From CAZTAO01 sp964611645 (GTDB lineage Bacteria > Armatimonadota > UBA5829): a DNA stretch of 64,000 nt. Below the pieces are notes generated by a model. That model was not told where the DNA came from. It made no database searches and saw nothing but the letters and a program-made list of their open reading frames with translations. Both the position numbers and the translations under genes were made by a program. Within the stretch, counting starts at the first letter, position 1. Each line of letters starts with the position of its first letter. Of this stretch, positions 1 through 7,904 are shown piece by piece. The stretch is taken from NCBI GenBank assembly GCA_964611645.1, contig CAZTAO010000005.1:1-64000 (forward strand), read 5' to 3'.

Positions 1-25
1 AAGTTGTGGTTTTTCTCCACTTTCT

Positions 26-985
26 TCACTTGCTCATCGAAACTGAACAGTTACGGCCAACAAGCCGAGCTATCTCGTCTTCGCTCAACGCTCCTCTATC
101 CGATGCTGCGGCGTTCTGCTCTACTTCCTCCGGGAACCGCACCCCCGAGACCACGGTGGATACCGTCGGATGCGAGAGGGCAAATCGTACCGCCAATTGA
201 GCCAGACGCCCAATGTCACCGCCTGCATACTCCAGCAAGGCCGCCCGCTTGCGCATCAGGCCTTCGGTATCGAAGAACCCGGGGTCGGCTTTCTCGAACC
301 AGATTTCCTTCTTCTGCAGGACGAAATCCGGGTTGGTGATCAGGCCCTGGTAGAATGCGCCCGCGAGGATCACTCCCAGTTCCAGCTTCTGAGCCAGAGG
401 AAATAACTGCTCGTGCGCCTCCTGCACGAGGAGGTTGTAGGTGTTGTATGTGAGGACCACGTCAAACGCCCCCGACGACGCGGCGGGGACCAGCTCCGGA
501 AGGTGTCCACTTGTGCCGATGAACCGCACTTTGCCGTGAGCCTGAAGCTTCTTCATTGCATCGAGCATGTCGCTATGGTTCAGGACTCTGTCGGCAGCGG
601 TTGCGCCTTCTCCGAACTGGTCGATGGAGTGGATCAGCAGCAGGTCGATGTGCTCGATGCGCAGCCGACTCAAGCTCTGCTCAACCTGCCGGAAGATCTC
701 TTCCCTGGTCAACAGTTCGCCGCTGCCCCAACTGCCGCAGGTTCCTATCTTGGTGCAGACAATCCAGTCCTTGCGGTGGTTCTTGAGATGGTAACCGAAG
801 ACAGACTCGCTGTCCCCGTAGGCAGGCGCGGTGTCCAGGAAGTTGACCCCACGCTGGGTAGCCCTGGCCATTGTGACGGAGAACTCCTCCGGAGACATCG
901 TTCCGTACTTGCCCATTGCTCCGATGCCGCCGATTCCTATTTCGCTGACCTTGAGGCCGGTGCGGCCAAGTGTTCTATATCTCAT
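26..985 (-). CDS. Aldo/keto reductase
   Basis: A 319-residue NAD(P)H-dependent oxidoreductase of the aldo/keto reductase superfamily, expected to be cytoplasmic and to reduce a carbonyl substrate that cannot be named from sequence. The catalytic tetrad is visible: Asp51 and Tyr56 in LDTAPAYGDSE, Lys79 in VCTKIG, and His119 in LLLIHSID. The N-terminus MRYRTLGRTGLKVSEIGIGG is typical of the family and the length is complete. The ATG is preceded by a G-rich Shine-Dalgarno stretch. It lies 30 bp downstream of the NIPSNAP gene on the same strand, so the two probably form a small operon. This subfamily is often annotated as a putative sugar or secondary-metabolite reductase. Confidence 0.93.
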   Translation of the reverse strand: MRYRTLGRTGLKVSEIGIGGIGAMGKYGTMSPEEFSVTMARATQRGVNFLDTAPAYGDSESVFGYHLKNHRKDWIVCTKIGTCGSWGSGELLTREEIFRQVEQSLSRLRIEHIDLLLIHSIDQFGEGATAADRVLNHSDMLDAMKKLQAHGKVRFIGTSGHLPELVPAASSGAFDVVLTYNTYNLLVQEAHEQLFPLAQKLELGVILAGAFYQGLITNPDFVLQKKEIWFEKADPGFFDTEGLMRKRAALLEYAGGDIGRLAQLAVRFALSHPTVSTVVSGVRFPEEVEQNAAASDRGALSEDEIARLVGRNCSVSMSK

Positions 986-1015
986 CGTATCCCCCTATTC
1001 AGCCGCTGGCGCGTC

Positions 1016-1390
1016 TCAACGAGCGTCCCGCAGCAGGAACGAAGTCTCATCCTTCACTATCGGCCCGTCCGCTTCGGACTCAGACCTGATTCTGCGCCAA
1101 TTTTCATCGGCGACAAAATCCTGCCACGCCTTGTCCCGTTGCTCCAGGTTCTCAAACGAGACCATATAGGCTACCTTGTCGCCGTCGAAGCTCGCGCCGA
1201 TGGCCTCACGAACTATCCCCCCCGCGGACTTCTGTGGGATTGCGTCCGCGGGAAAATCGCCGATCTCCCAGAACCCACAGAACCCGATACCGTGCTTCTC
1301 AAAGAACCCAAGGGTTTGGCCCAGGAACCGCTTCTTGAATGCCTCCAGCCTGCCTGGGTGAAGAGTGTAGATTCTGAACTCAGATATCAT
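1016..1390 (-). CDS. NIPSNAP family protein
   Basis: A 124-residue protein starting MISEFRIYTLHPGRLEAF, the characteristic opening of NIPSNAP domains, which are dimeric alpha/beta-barrel (ferredoxin-like) proteins of mostly unknown function. The open frame extends another 60 codons upstream. I chose the internal ATG at 1388-1390 because GGAGG lies five bases before it and the domain begins exactly there. It is the first gene of a likely two-gene unit with the aldo/keto reductase. No catalytic residues can be assigned. Confidence 0.85.
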   Translation of the reverse strand: MISEFRIYTLHPGRLEAFKKRFLGQTLGFFEKHGIGFCGFWEIGDFPADAIPQKSAGGIVREAIGASFDGDKVAYMVSFENLEQRDKAWQDFVADENWRRIRSESEADGPIVKDETSFLLRDAR

Positions 1391-1542
1391 GGGCGCCTCC
1401 AGCGAATGGGGTGTGTTTTGCCATTTGTGTTTCATTCGTGGTGAATAGTGCAAATTCCTGTCATCAAATGCAGCGCGCCATCGTCTAACATGTGGTATAC
1501 AGTAATAGGACTGCTGCCGACTTCGGCCGGAGGTTACTTGAA

Positions 1543-2265
1543 ATGCGTTACCCAGCGATCTTTCTAACACTTGTGATAGCGGTTGCGGCGATTGCCGTGG
1601 CTTGTTTTGCCCAGACTACTTCACCGACCAACACGATCGACCTGTTCTCGGGGATCAAGAGTGGCGTGCTGCAGGCTGAGTTCCGGGGCGCGGGGGACAA
1701 CTTAGTGACCGGAACAATTCGCTCCAGCAACCCGCAACTCAGCCAGATGTACATCCCGGGCGGGACTCAGTTCCAGGGCCAGCAACCCGGACGACAGGGG
1801 ATGAACTCTGTCCAGCCGCAGCGCTACGGCCTGAACTCCAGTGGTGAGACCAAGATCACCATCAGGACCGCCTGCACCGATATAGGCCTGCCAGCGCCGA
1901 CTGTCGCCGACGTGATGGTCCCAATGCCCTGCCCCGACCAGCGCATCGCCCGCCTGGCGAGCGTAGTCGAGGCGCGTTCGGCAGCTCCTGAAGCTGTTCA
2001 GATAGCGGTATGGGCCATAGCCAACAACCCGCCCCCCGCCGCCTTGCGGCCCTATCTGGAAAGATCAGCCCCCGGCGTTCCCGCAATCGCTGAGCCGAAA
2101 AGGCGCGAGTTGATGAACACGGTCGCCAGCCTCCTGAGAGATGCAGGCGTGGACCCGGCAGGGATTGCTATGTTCCAGTCAGCGCCGCCCGCGGCACAAG
2201 CTCCATCCAGACCCAACCAGCGCCAGAGGCCGGACAACCGCAGAGCGCCGACCAGAACGCACTAG
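1543..2265 (+). CDS. Secreted protein of unknown function
   Basis: A 240-residue protein that I do not recognise. It opens with a clear Sec signal peptide (MRYPAIFLTLVIAVAAIAVACFAQ), so export is likely. The middle contains a possible small beta-domain (around FSGIKSGVLQAEFRG) and a helical part rich in Ala and Pro. The tail is rich in Pro, Gln and Arg and looks disordered. The ATG at 1543 is preceded by GGAGG with 9-bp spacing, better than the upstream in-frame start. It is divergent from the NIPSNAP gene. Confidence 0.7.
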   Translation: MRYPAIFLTLVIAVAAIAVACFAQTTSPTNTIDLFSGIKSGVLQAEFRGAGDNLVTGTIRSSNPQLSQMYIPGGTQFQGQQPGRQGMNSVQPQRYGLNSSGETKITIRTACTDIGLPAPTVADVMVPMPCPDQRIARLASVVEARSAAPEAVQIAVWAIANNPPPAALRPYLERSAPGVPAIAEPKRRELMNTVASLLRDAGVDPAGIAMFQSAPPAAQAPSRPNQRQRPDNRRAPTRTH

Positions 2266-2431
2266 CAACGATTGGAACAATCCGGGATGGCGAGGCTTCC
2301 CCGAGCCGTTGCGTCTGGCGTAAAACGCGGCTCGGTGTAACCTCGCCCTCCCTGTGCTACCCACGCAGGAAATCCCCCGCCTCCCGTAGAACTCATCTCT
2401 GTAACTACCATCCCCTGAAAGGCCCAATACA

Positions 2432-4279
2432 ATGACCATAACCCGCATCTCCTTGCTTGCCATTCTTGCCTTCGCCCTGTGGTGCTCCACCGCTGCATCC
2501 GCCGCCGACCTCACTATCGTAGACAACGGCATAAGCCCCTACCGCATAGTAGTAGCCTTGAATGCAAGCGTGCAGGATTACTACGCCGCGCAGACCCTGC
2601 AGAAGTATGTCAAGGAAATGACCGGGGTCGAACTGCCGATAGTTGTTGATGACAATCCGCTTACCGATACTGAGATCATCGTGGGCTTCAACAGCCACAC
2701 AAAGCGAGTTGCCCCGAATCTGAAGCCGCAGAGGTTTGGTTCTGAGGAGCTTCTGATCAGGACTGTCGGTTCTCGTGTGGTGATTGTGGGTGGGTCGCCG
2801 CGCGGGGTGATCTATGGGGTCAACAGCCTGCTCACCGAAGAATGGGGCTGCCGGTGGTTTGCGCCGTCAGTGACCCGAATTCCCAAGCGTGACAAGTTGG
2901 TTCTCCCGGAGACCAACCGCCGCTACAAGCCGCCTTTCGAGTATCGGGAATCGTTCTTCTGGTCGGGTCTGGATAATGAGTGGACCGTCCGTAACTTCCA
3001 GCACGGCCAATTCGCCAAGCAGACCATCGACCAAGGCGGTAGGGGAGGCTACGCAGACAACTGGTTTGTCCACACGGCCATGCGGCTCGTCCCGCCCGAA
3101 ACCTACCTCAAGGATCATCCCGACTACTATTGGGCGCAGCCTCGCAAGATACTGAACGTCGGGTCAGACCCAATGGGACTGTGCCTGACGCATCCTGATG
3201 TCATACGCATCACGGCTCAGGGCCTTGCTCAGAGCCTCAAGGACAGGCGGTACGGCAGCAGGCTCTGCAGCCTCAGCGCCGGGGACAGCAACGACTGGTG
3301 CGAGTGCCCCCGGTGCCTGGAAGAGTACAAGAAGATAGGTGAGAAGCACGGCCAGGTGGGCAATGAGTCGGTAAAGTCGTATCCGTGGGGAGTCGCGTGG
3401 TGGCATTTCGCGGGCAAGGTGGCCGATCAGCTCAAGAGGGTGCCGCAGGTGGACCGCCCGATGGTGGGCATGCTGGCTTACGGCTATAGCCCGCTCCCGC
3501 CGACGGTCCCCGAGCGCCGCAAGGATGTCAACGTGATGTACGCCGAACTCAAGGATTGCATGTTCGACGGCATCGACGACCCCAACTGCCCCAAGGCAAA
3601 GGAGACCCGTTCGGTGCTGAAAGGGTGGCTGGCTAATTCCGATTCCGTATATGTCTGGCTGTACAAGCTGAACTTCGGCGAGAGTTGGTTCTGGCCTCAC
3701 CCCAATATGGATGTGTTTGCCCAGGAACTGCGGTATCTGCGGGACGCTGGAGTAAAGGGTGTGTTCGCCGAGGGTAACCTCTACAAGGGCGACCATTGGG
3801 ACGGCGAGTTCCACGAGCTTCGAGCCTACATGATTGCCAGGCTTCAGTGGAACCCGGACCTGGACTGGCGGGAAGTCCGCAGGGAGTTCTGCGGCGCGTA
3901 CTATGGCGAGGCCGCGGGAGCCGAGATGGAGCGGTATATGGACGACGTGCGAGCCTGCGCGGTGAAGAGCGGCAGGCACCACCGGGCCGATGCCCAGGAG
4001 AAAGAGGCCTTCGATTGGGCCACCCCAGACGCAATCGCCCGATGGTACTCGATCCTCGACGCGGCGGAGTCCAAGGCGGTTGATGACGAGCACAAGCGCT
4101 ATGTGAAGATCTCCCGGCTGCACGTCCAGTTCACCGAGGGTATGCTGACCAAGGATGCCGACAAGCGCAAGGACCTGCTCCGCAAGTTCGCCGACGACTC
4201 CAAACCGCTCGGCGTATACTACATAGGCGGCCCAGCGAGGTGGCTACACGAGTGGCGGACACGCGAAGCACTCGATTGA
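2432..4279 (+). CDS. DUF4838 secreted glycosidase-like protein (copy 1)
   Basis: A 615-residue secreted protein with a signal peptide ending near TAASA|ADL. The N-terminal domain (about 25-150) has the GH67/GH20 N-terminal type alpha/beta fold seen before many TIM-barrel glycosidases (YYAAQTLQKYVKEMTG, then RGVIYGVNSLLTEEWGCRWF). The DUF4838 barrel follows and carries the hallmark cysteine cluster WCECPRCLEEY. Family members are predicted extracellular glycoside hydrolases; substrate and activity are not established. Two more members, at 47012 and 56163, lie in the glycan locus and share the WCEC/RCEC..C motif. An AAAGG Shine-Dalgarno lies 9 bp before the ATG. Confidence 0.85.
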   Translation: MTITRISLLAILAFALWCSTAASAADLTIVDNGISPYRIVVALNASVQDYYAAQTLQKYVKEMTGVELPIVVDDNPLTDTEIIVGFNSHTKRVAPNLKPQRFGSEELLIRTVGSRVVIVGGSPRGVIYGVNSLLTEEWGCRWFAPSVTRIPKRDKLVLPETNRRYKPPFEYRESFFWSGLDNEWTVRNFQHGQFAKQTIDQGGRGGYADNWFVHTAMRLVPPETYLKDHPDYYWAQPRKILNVGSDPMGLCLTHPDVIRITAQGLAQSLKDRRYGSRLCSLSAGDSNDWCECPRCLEEYKKIGEKHGQVGNESVKSYPWGVAWWHFAGKVADQLKRVPQVDRPMVGMLAYGYSPLPPTVPERRKDVNVMYAELKDCMFDGIDDPNCPKAKETRSVLKGWLANSDSVYVWLYKLNFGESWFWPHPNMDVFAQELRYLRDAGVKGVFAEGNLYKGDHWDGEFHELRAYMIARLQWNPDLDWREVRREFCGAYYGEAAGAEMERYMDDVRACAVKSGRHHRADAQEKEAFDWATPDAIARWYSILDAAESKAVDDEHKRYVKISRLHVQFTEGMLTKDADKRKDLLRKFADDSKPLGVYYIGGPARWLHEWRTREALD

Positions 4280-4291
4280 ACCCGAATTCCA

Positions 4292-4320
4292 TCCCTCCAG
4301 GTTCTCCGAACCTGGAGGGA
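4292..4320. repeat. Perfect 13-bp hairpin between convergent genes
   Basis: TCCCTCCAGGTTC and its exact inverse are separated by a 3-nt loop. It lies between the 3' ends of the DUF4838 and tautomerase genes. There is no T-run on either side, so it may be a REP-like element or a bidirectional hairpin rather than a classical terminator. A similar CCCTCCAG/CTGGAGGG palindrome occurs at 10568-10592. Confidence 0.75.
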
Positions 4321-4339
4321 CCAAGCCATCGCTGGAAGC

Positions 4340-4528
4340 CTACTTCTTCTTATCCGCCAGCAGGCACCCGCCGACTCCGATGTTCTCGGAATCGTTCTCT
4401 CGCAATATCACGACAAACGCTTCCCTGCGAATGCCCGTGGCATTCTCGCCGGCATCCGTAAGTTCCTTCGCCAGTTGGCACTTCTGCTCTTTACTCAGCT
4501 TTCCGCCATCGAACGTGATAATAGGCAT
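4340..4528 (-). CDS. 4-oxalocrotonate tautomerase family protein
   Basis: A 62-residue tautomerase superfamily protein starting MPIITFDGGKLSKEQK. After removal of the initiator Met, Pro1 is the catalytic base of this family. The length matches the classical 4-OT subunit, which assembles as a hexamer. The later segment REAFVVILREND is the usual core strand. The start at 4526-4528 is fixed by the Met-Pro requirement and by AAGGAG upstream, although the frame stays open much further. The substrate is unknown. Confidence 0.88.
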   Translation of the reverse strand: MPIITFDGGKLSKEQKCQLAKELTDAGENATGIRREAFVVILRENDSENIGVGGCLLADKKK

Positions 4529-4662
4529 GTTGTTGCTCCTTGGTTGACTGTTCGCTACCTCAATATAGCACATCCTGCGCCTGATCCGCATTATTTGGCA
4601 GGTGAGAACACTCATTGCGTGGAAGCTGTACAGTAGTATGGAGCACAATGGAGGATCGTGAA

Positions 4663-5781
4663 ATGAGACCTTGGCCGGGATGCTTTGGATGCTTTGGAAT
4701 GATTGTAGCAGTGATTGTCGTATTGGCCGCCGTTGCGGTTTCTGCGGCAAGCACCAAGCCGCTCGCCGTCGACGATATTATCGCTGCCGGGTTCAAGCGC
4801 GTGCCGGGGCCGGGGATGGGTGGCAGCGTGCTGGATATCGGCCCGGAGAAGTCTTGGTACGGCCTGAGCGCCTCGATGCCTACGGTGCTCTATGACGGCA
4901 AGCTGTACCGGATGTGGTTTGTCGGTTCAGCCGCGACGGAGGATCCCAGCTACCCATACAAGGAGGTCGATGTCCTTGGCTTAGCTACCAGCCCGGACGG
5001 ACTCAACTGGACCGTTGCCAACGACGGCAAGCCGGTGATGGAACCCGGCCCCAAGGGATCGTTCGACGCCAAAGGTATATCCCACCCGTATGTGCTCTAC
5101 TTTGCCGATAAATATTGGCTGTGGTATGCGGCCATAGACGGCAGCACTGCGGGAGACCTCGGTCTCGCTCCGGCGCATGTTCGCGTTGAGTGTATATGCC
5201 TGGCGACCAGCAAGGATGGTATCCACTGGACCCGGGAAAACGGCGGCAATCCCGTGCTGGACATCGGGCCGCCCGGTTCCATCGACAGCATCCAGGTCGA
5301 CGGCCCATCGGTTTTGAGGATCAAGGACAAGTTCGTAATGTGGTACGGCGGCTACGGTGGGAAGCACTCGCTGGGCGTGGCCGAGAGCAAGGACGGCATC
5401 CACTGGACCAGACTCAACGGCGGCAAAGCGCTCACTGGTCTCACCGGCAAGGAGCAGCTTGGTCCCACAGTCTACTTCGACGGCAAGCGTTACCTGTTGC
5501 TCTACGAAGACAACCGTGGTGAGAACAACGCCGGCCCGTCGTGGAATATCTACGCGGCAACCAGCGATGACGGCATCAACTGGAAGTCAGAGTACGGCGG
5601 GAAGCCCGTCCTGAGTCCGCCTCCGCCAGGCAGCTTCGACACCGCCGGGGTGGGGGGCAACTACGCAGTCCACCCATCCCAGATAGTAATAGCAGGCAAC
5701 AAAGCCCGGGTCTGGTACATGGGAGAAGAACTGAACGTCCACCAACGCACCGGCCTGATGGAGGCGGTGGTGGGGAAGTGA
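4663..5781 (+). CDS. Secreted five-bladed beta-propeller, glycosidase-like
   Basis: A 372-residue protein with a signal peptide (MIVAVIVVLAAVAVSAAS). It contains repeated blade motifs such as SPDGLNWT, SKDGIHWT (twice) and SDDGINWK, each followed by GGxPVL..GPxGSFD. This pattern is typical of five-bladed propellers of the GH32/GH43/GH130 type. Such proteins hydrolyse or phosphorolyse glycosides, but no subfamily can be assigned and the activity is inference. The ATG at 4663 has GGAGG 8 bp upstream. Upstream in-frame ATGs exist but would only add a polar tail before the signal peptide. Confidence 0.72.
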   Translation: MRPWPGCFGCFGMIVAVIVVLAAVAVSAASTKPLAVDDIIAAGFKRVPGPGMGGSVLDIGPEKSWYGLSASMPTVLYDGKLYRMWFVGSAATEDPSYPYKEVDVLGLATSPDGLNWTVANDGKPVMEPGPKGSFDAKGISHPYVLYFADKYWLWYAAIDGSTAGDLGLAPAHVRVECICLATSKDGIHWTRENGGNPVLDIGPPGSIDSIQVDGPSVLRIKDKFVMWYGGYGGKHSLGVAESKDGIHWTRLNGGKALTGLTGKEQLGPTVYFDGKRYLLLYEDNRGENNAGPSWNIYAATSDDGINWKSEYGGKPVLSPPPPGSFDTAGVGGNYAVHPSQIVIAGNKARVWYMGEELNVHQRTGLMEAVVGK

Positions 5782-5799
5782 ACTGGGAGGTTGGGGTGA

Positions 5800-6318
5800 A
5801 TGGGACGATTCTCGGCTTCTGATACGGGGCCTCTGCTGCTCCTAATAGTCATCGTGATTGGCGCGGTCGCGATGATGTTCCCTGTGGTATTTGCCTATGT
5901 ACTACTTATAGGTGGAATCGTCTTGGTTGGTGGAATTGCGGGGTATGCTGCCTGGTGGCTGATCAGCGTTCGCATCGCCCGTGTGCGAAGGGTGATGGCA
6001 CAGGTGGTGCGTAAGCGCGAGAAGCAGTGGGACGTGAGCCTGGTCGCCGACACCCCGGAGATGGCTGCGGCGCGTCTGGGGACGCTTGGTCGTGACCCGA
6101 AAGCAGCGGGCAAAGCTTTTCTTCGGTCATCCACATCCGCGGATGTGGACGAGATGATGCTTGCGTCGGGTACTGACTGCTACGTCACATTTGGGTTCGG
6201 AGGCAACGAGGTGGAGTTTCTCGTGCCGATGCAGACCTACATAGCGGTCAGCGAGAATGACACGGGCCTGCTGGTCTATCAGGGGGAACAGTTCAGACAC
6301 TTTGTCAAGAGGAAATGA
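5800..6318 (+). CDS. Small membrane protein of unknown function
   Basis: A 172-residue protein with two closely spaced hydrophobic segments (about residues 9-30 and 32-56), then a basic stretch (RIARVRRVMAQVVRKREKQW) and a soluble beta-rich C-terminal half ending in VPMQTYIAVSENDTGLLVYQGEQFRHFVKRK. It looks like an inner-membrane protein with a cytoplasmic domain. A similar tail occurs in uncharacterised DUF2500-like proteins, but I would not assign a family. GGGAGG precedes the ATG; it lies 18 bp after the propeller gene and may be co-transcribed. Confidence 0.7.
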   Translation: MGRFSASDTGPLLLLIVIVIGAVAMMFPVVFAYVLLIGGIVLVGGIAGYAAWWLISVRIARVRRVMAQVVRKREKQWDVSLVADTPEMAAARLGTLGRDPKAAGKAFLRSSTSADVDEMMLASGTDCYVTFGFGGNEVEFLVPMQTYIAVSENDTGLLVYQGEQFRHFVKRK

Positions 6319-6324
6319 CAGTCA

Positions 6325-6642
6325 TCAGGCGGCATGCAGAAGCCTCCCATTCCGGAGCGCCTCGCGGTAGATCAGGCCTGGGGAGTCTTTGTAATCGGTG
6401 AGGTCGGACTGAGTTGCAACTACTACGTCCACCGCTACATTCAGGCCACGTAGATTTCGGTAAATGGTCTGAGCCGTGTCCAGTCGATGACTGCCATCCG
6501 GCACCACGACCATCACGTCGATGTCGCTTTCCGGCCTGTCTTCTCCGCGCGCGGCGGAGCCGAACAGTATGATCTGAAGCGGACTGACCGCCTCGACCAC
6601 GCGGCGGATGACTTCCTCGATTTTGCTCTCAGCTATATACAA
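6325..6642 (-). CDS. MNT-type nucleotidyltransferase domain protein
   Basis: A 105-residue minimal nucleotidyltransferase. The pol-beta superfamily signature is present as LFGSAARGEDRPESDIDVMVV: Gly-Ser, then Asp-x-Asp metal ligands. Such proteins often act as the MntA half of HEPN/MNT toxin-antitoxin pairs by AMPylating a HEPN toxin. No HEPN gene is visible beside it, so this copy is either solitary or an orphan antitoxin. A TTG start at 6640-6642 is chosen because GGAGG lies 8 nt upstream. An upstream ATG at 6675 overlaps the promoter-like region. Confidence 0.82.
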   Translation of the reverse strand: MYIAESKIEEVIRRVVEAVSPLQIILFGSAARGEDRPESDIDVMVVVPDGSHRLDTAQTIYRNLRGLNVAVDVVVATQSDLTDYKDSPGLIYREALRNGRLLHAA

Positions 6643-6679
6643 GACTCTTGCCTCCGTACACTCGGAGTATAGCACCAGC

Positions 6680-6712
6680 TTATAGCCAATGGCAAATAGC
6701 TATTGGCCATAG
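6680..6712. repeat. Short palindromic repeat, GCCAAT/ATTGGC family
   Basis: CTTATAGCCAAT and ATTGGCCATAG form an imperfect palindrome between divergent or facing genes. The same words recur many times at 22744-22897, which points to a dispersed repeat family in this genome. Confidence 0.6.
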
Positions 6713-6716
6713 TCTA

Positions 6717-7835
6717 TCAGCTACGAGCATGCTCCTCAATCCCATCCGTAATCGCGAGGAAGTTGCCTTGCCAGCGGTCTTCGGGGACGTCTTCGGTGAT
6801 TCCGATGATGAAGCCGTTTCCCGGGGAGGCCTCCTCAAGCAGTTGCAGGGTTCTGGTCTTTACCTCGGGCTCCGGGAACATCTGCCACGCGCTTGGCCAG
6901 TGGATCCACAAGACCTTCCCCGGCCACGCTTCCCGCGCCTCCTTCACTGATGGGCTGATGCCGGCGTCGTATGCCTCGATGTAGTCCAGATCAGTCTCGG
7001 CCACGGCAGACATAATGGTGGTGTTGTCGGCGTCCAGGTGACTGCCGACCAGTTTGCCCTTCTTGTGCAGGACCTCCGCGGCTTCGTTGTAGTTGGGGAC
7101 GTAGTACTTGCGGAAGTTCTCAACCCCGATGATCTGCGGAGTCACGTTGCCGCCGTAGTTGGCAAACTCCAGAGGGCCGTTGGCAACCAGCGGATACACG
7201 GAGCGATTGAACTTCACCTGGGCTTCGTAGAGCTTGAGAATCTCGTCCTGGTTGTCCATCCACTGAATGCAGAAGTCTTCCGGGCTCATCAGGTGTGACG
7301 ATATGAGTGTCTGCATCGGCTCAGCCGGAAGCTGATCACGGACCACGAAATCCTCTCCCAGTTCCGCGACAGCCTTTGCGGCCTGCTCGTAGTTTGCCTC
7401 GGCGAAGGTGTCCTCAATGAAGAAGAGAAGCGCCTTGAAGTCATCCGGCGACTTGAACAGGTGCTCATGCCGCCACGAAGTGTAGCCCGCGGGTTCATCG
7501 AGCATAGAAAGGTCCCCGTGGGGAGTGGAGTAGGTGGTCCTCACCATGTGCCTGCCACGGTCATCGATGAACGAGTTCGATGTCACCTTCACATTCGGCT
7601 GGTATGTTGCGTATGATGCGATCCTCCGCACAAGCCCCAGCCCCCGGTTTCGCAGTTCTCTCTCCACCGAGCACCGGGGAAGATGCGAATCGTAGATGGT
7701 GAACGGCGCAGGCTTGGGGCACCCGCCATGCAGCGCATCCATGATTCGCTTGTACGCAGATTCGGTCTTGGGTTTTGGGTTTTGGGTGTTGGTCAAAGAC
7801 CCAGCCCCCGACACGCAGCTATTGTTGCCTGACAT
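6717..7835 (-). CDS. Uroporphyrinogen decarboxylase (URO-D) family protein
   Basis: A 372-residue protein of the URO-D/MtaA methyltransferase superfamily. The C-terminal part has the usual features HKKGKLVGSHLDAD, DYIEAYDAG and GFIIGITEDVPEDRW. It is unlikely to be the haem-pathway HemE. Uncharacterised members of this kind are common in planctomycetes and armatimonads next to glycan genes and may be B12- or zinc-dependent methyltransferases. The first ~28 residues (SLTNTQNPKPKTE) are low in complexity and are encoded by a GGGTTTT repeat. The true start could be the later Met32, but GAGGTGG precedes the 7835 start. Confidence 0.8.
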   Translation of the reverse strand: MSGNNSCVSGAGSLTNTQNPKPKTESAYKRIMDALHGGCPKPAPFTIYDSHLPRCSVERELRNRGLGLVRRIASYATYQPNVKVTSNSFIDDRGRHMVRTTYSTPHGDLSMLDEPAGYTSWRHEHLFKSPDDFKALLFFIEDTFAEANYEQAAKAVAELGEDFVVRDQLPAEPMQTLISSHLMSPEDFCIQWMDNQDEILKLYEAQVKFNRSVYPLVANGPLEFANYGGNVTPQIIGVENFRKYYVPNYNEAAEVLHKKGKLVGSHLDADNTTIMSAVAETDLDYIEAYDAGISPSVKEAREAWPGKVLWIHWPSAWQMFPEPEVKTRTLQLLEEASPGNGFIIGITEDVPEDRWQGNFLAITDGIEEHARS

Positions 7836-7904
7836 CTACCACCTCTATTCTGGGTCATACCTCGCAAGCTTCCGAATGACCACTACTAACACCCAACACC
7901 CGAC

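Noticed and set aside
3164..4123. 319-codon minus-strand frame opposite the first DUF4838 gene
   Set aside because: Shadow of a well-supported gene; composition (His, Val, Leu rich) typical of antisense frames in high-GC DNA.
4544..4572. TTGACT on the plus strand near the tautomerase start
   Set aside because: No -10 at 16-18 bp and no TAACAT; not part of the shared promoter set.
7770..7793. Telomere-like TTTTGGG repeats suggesting eukaryotic or contaminant DNA
   Set aside because: Only three units, inside a bacterial gene; no other sign of contamination.
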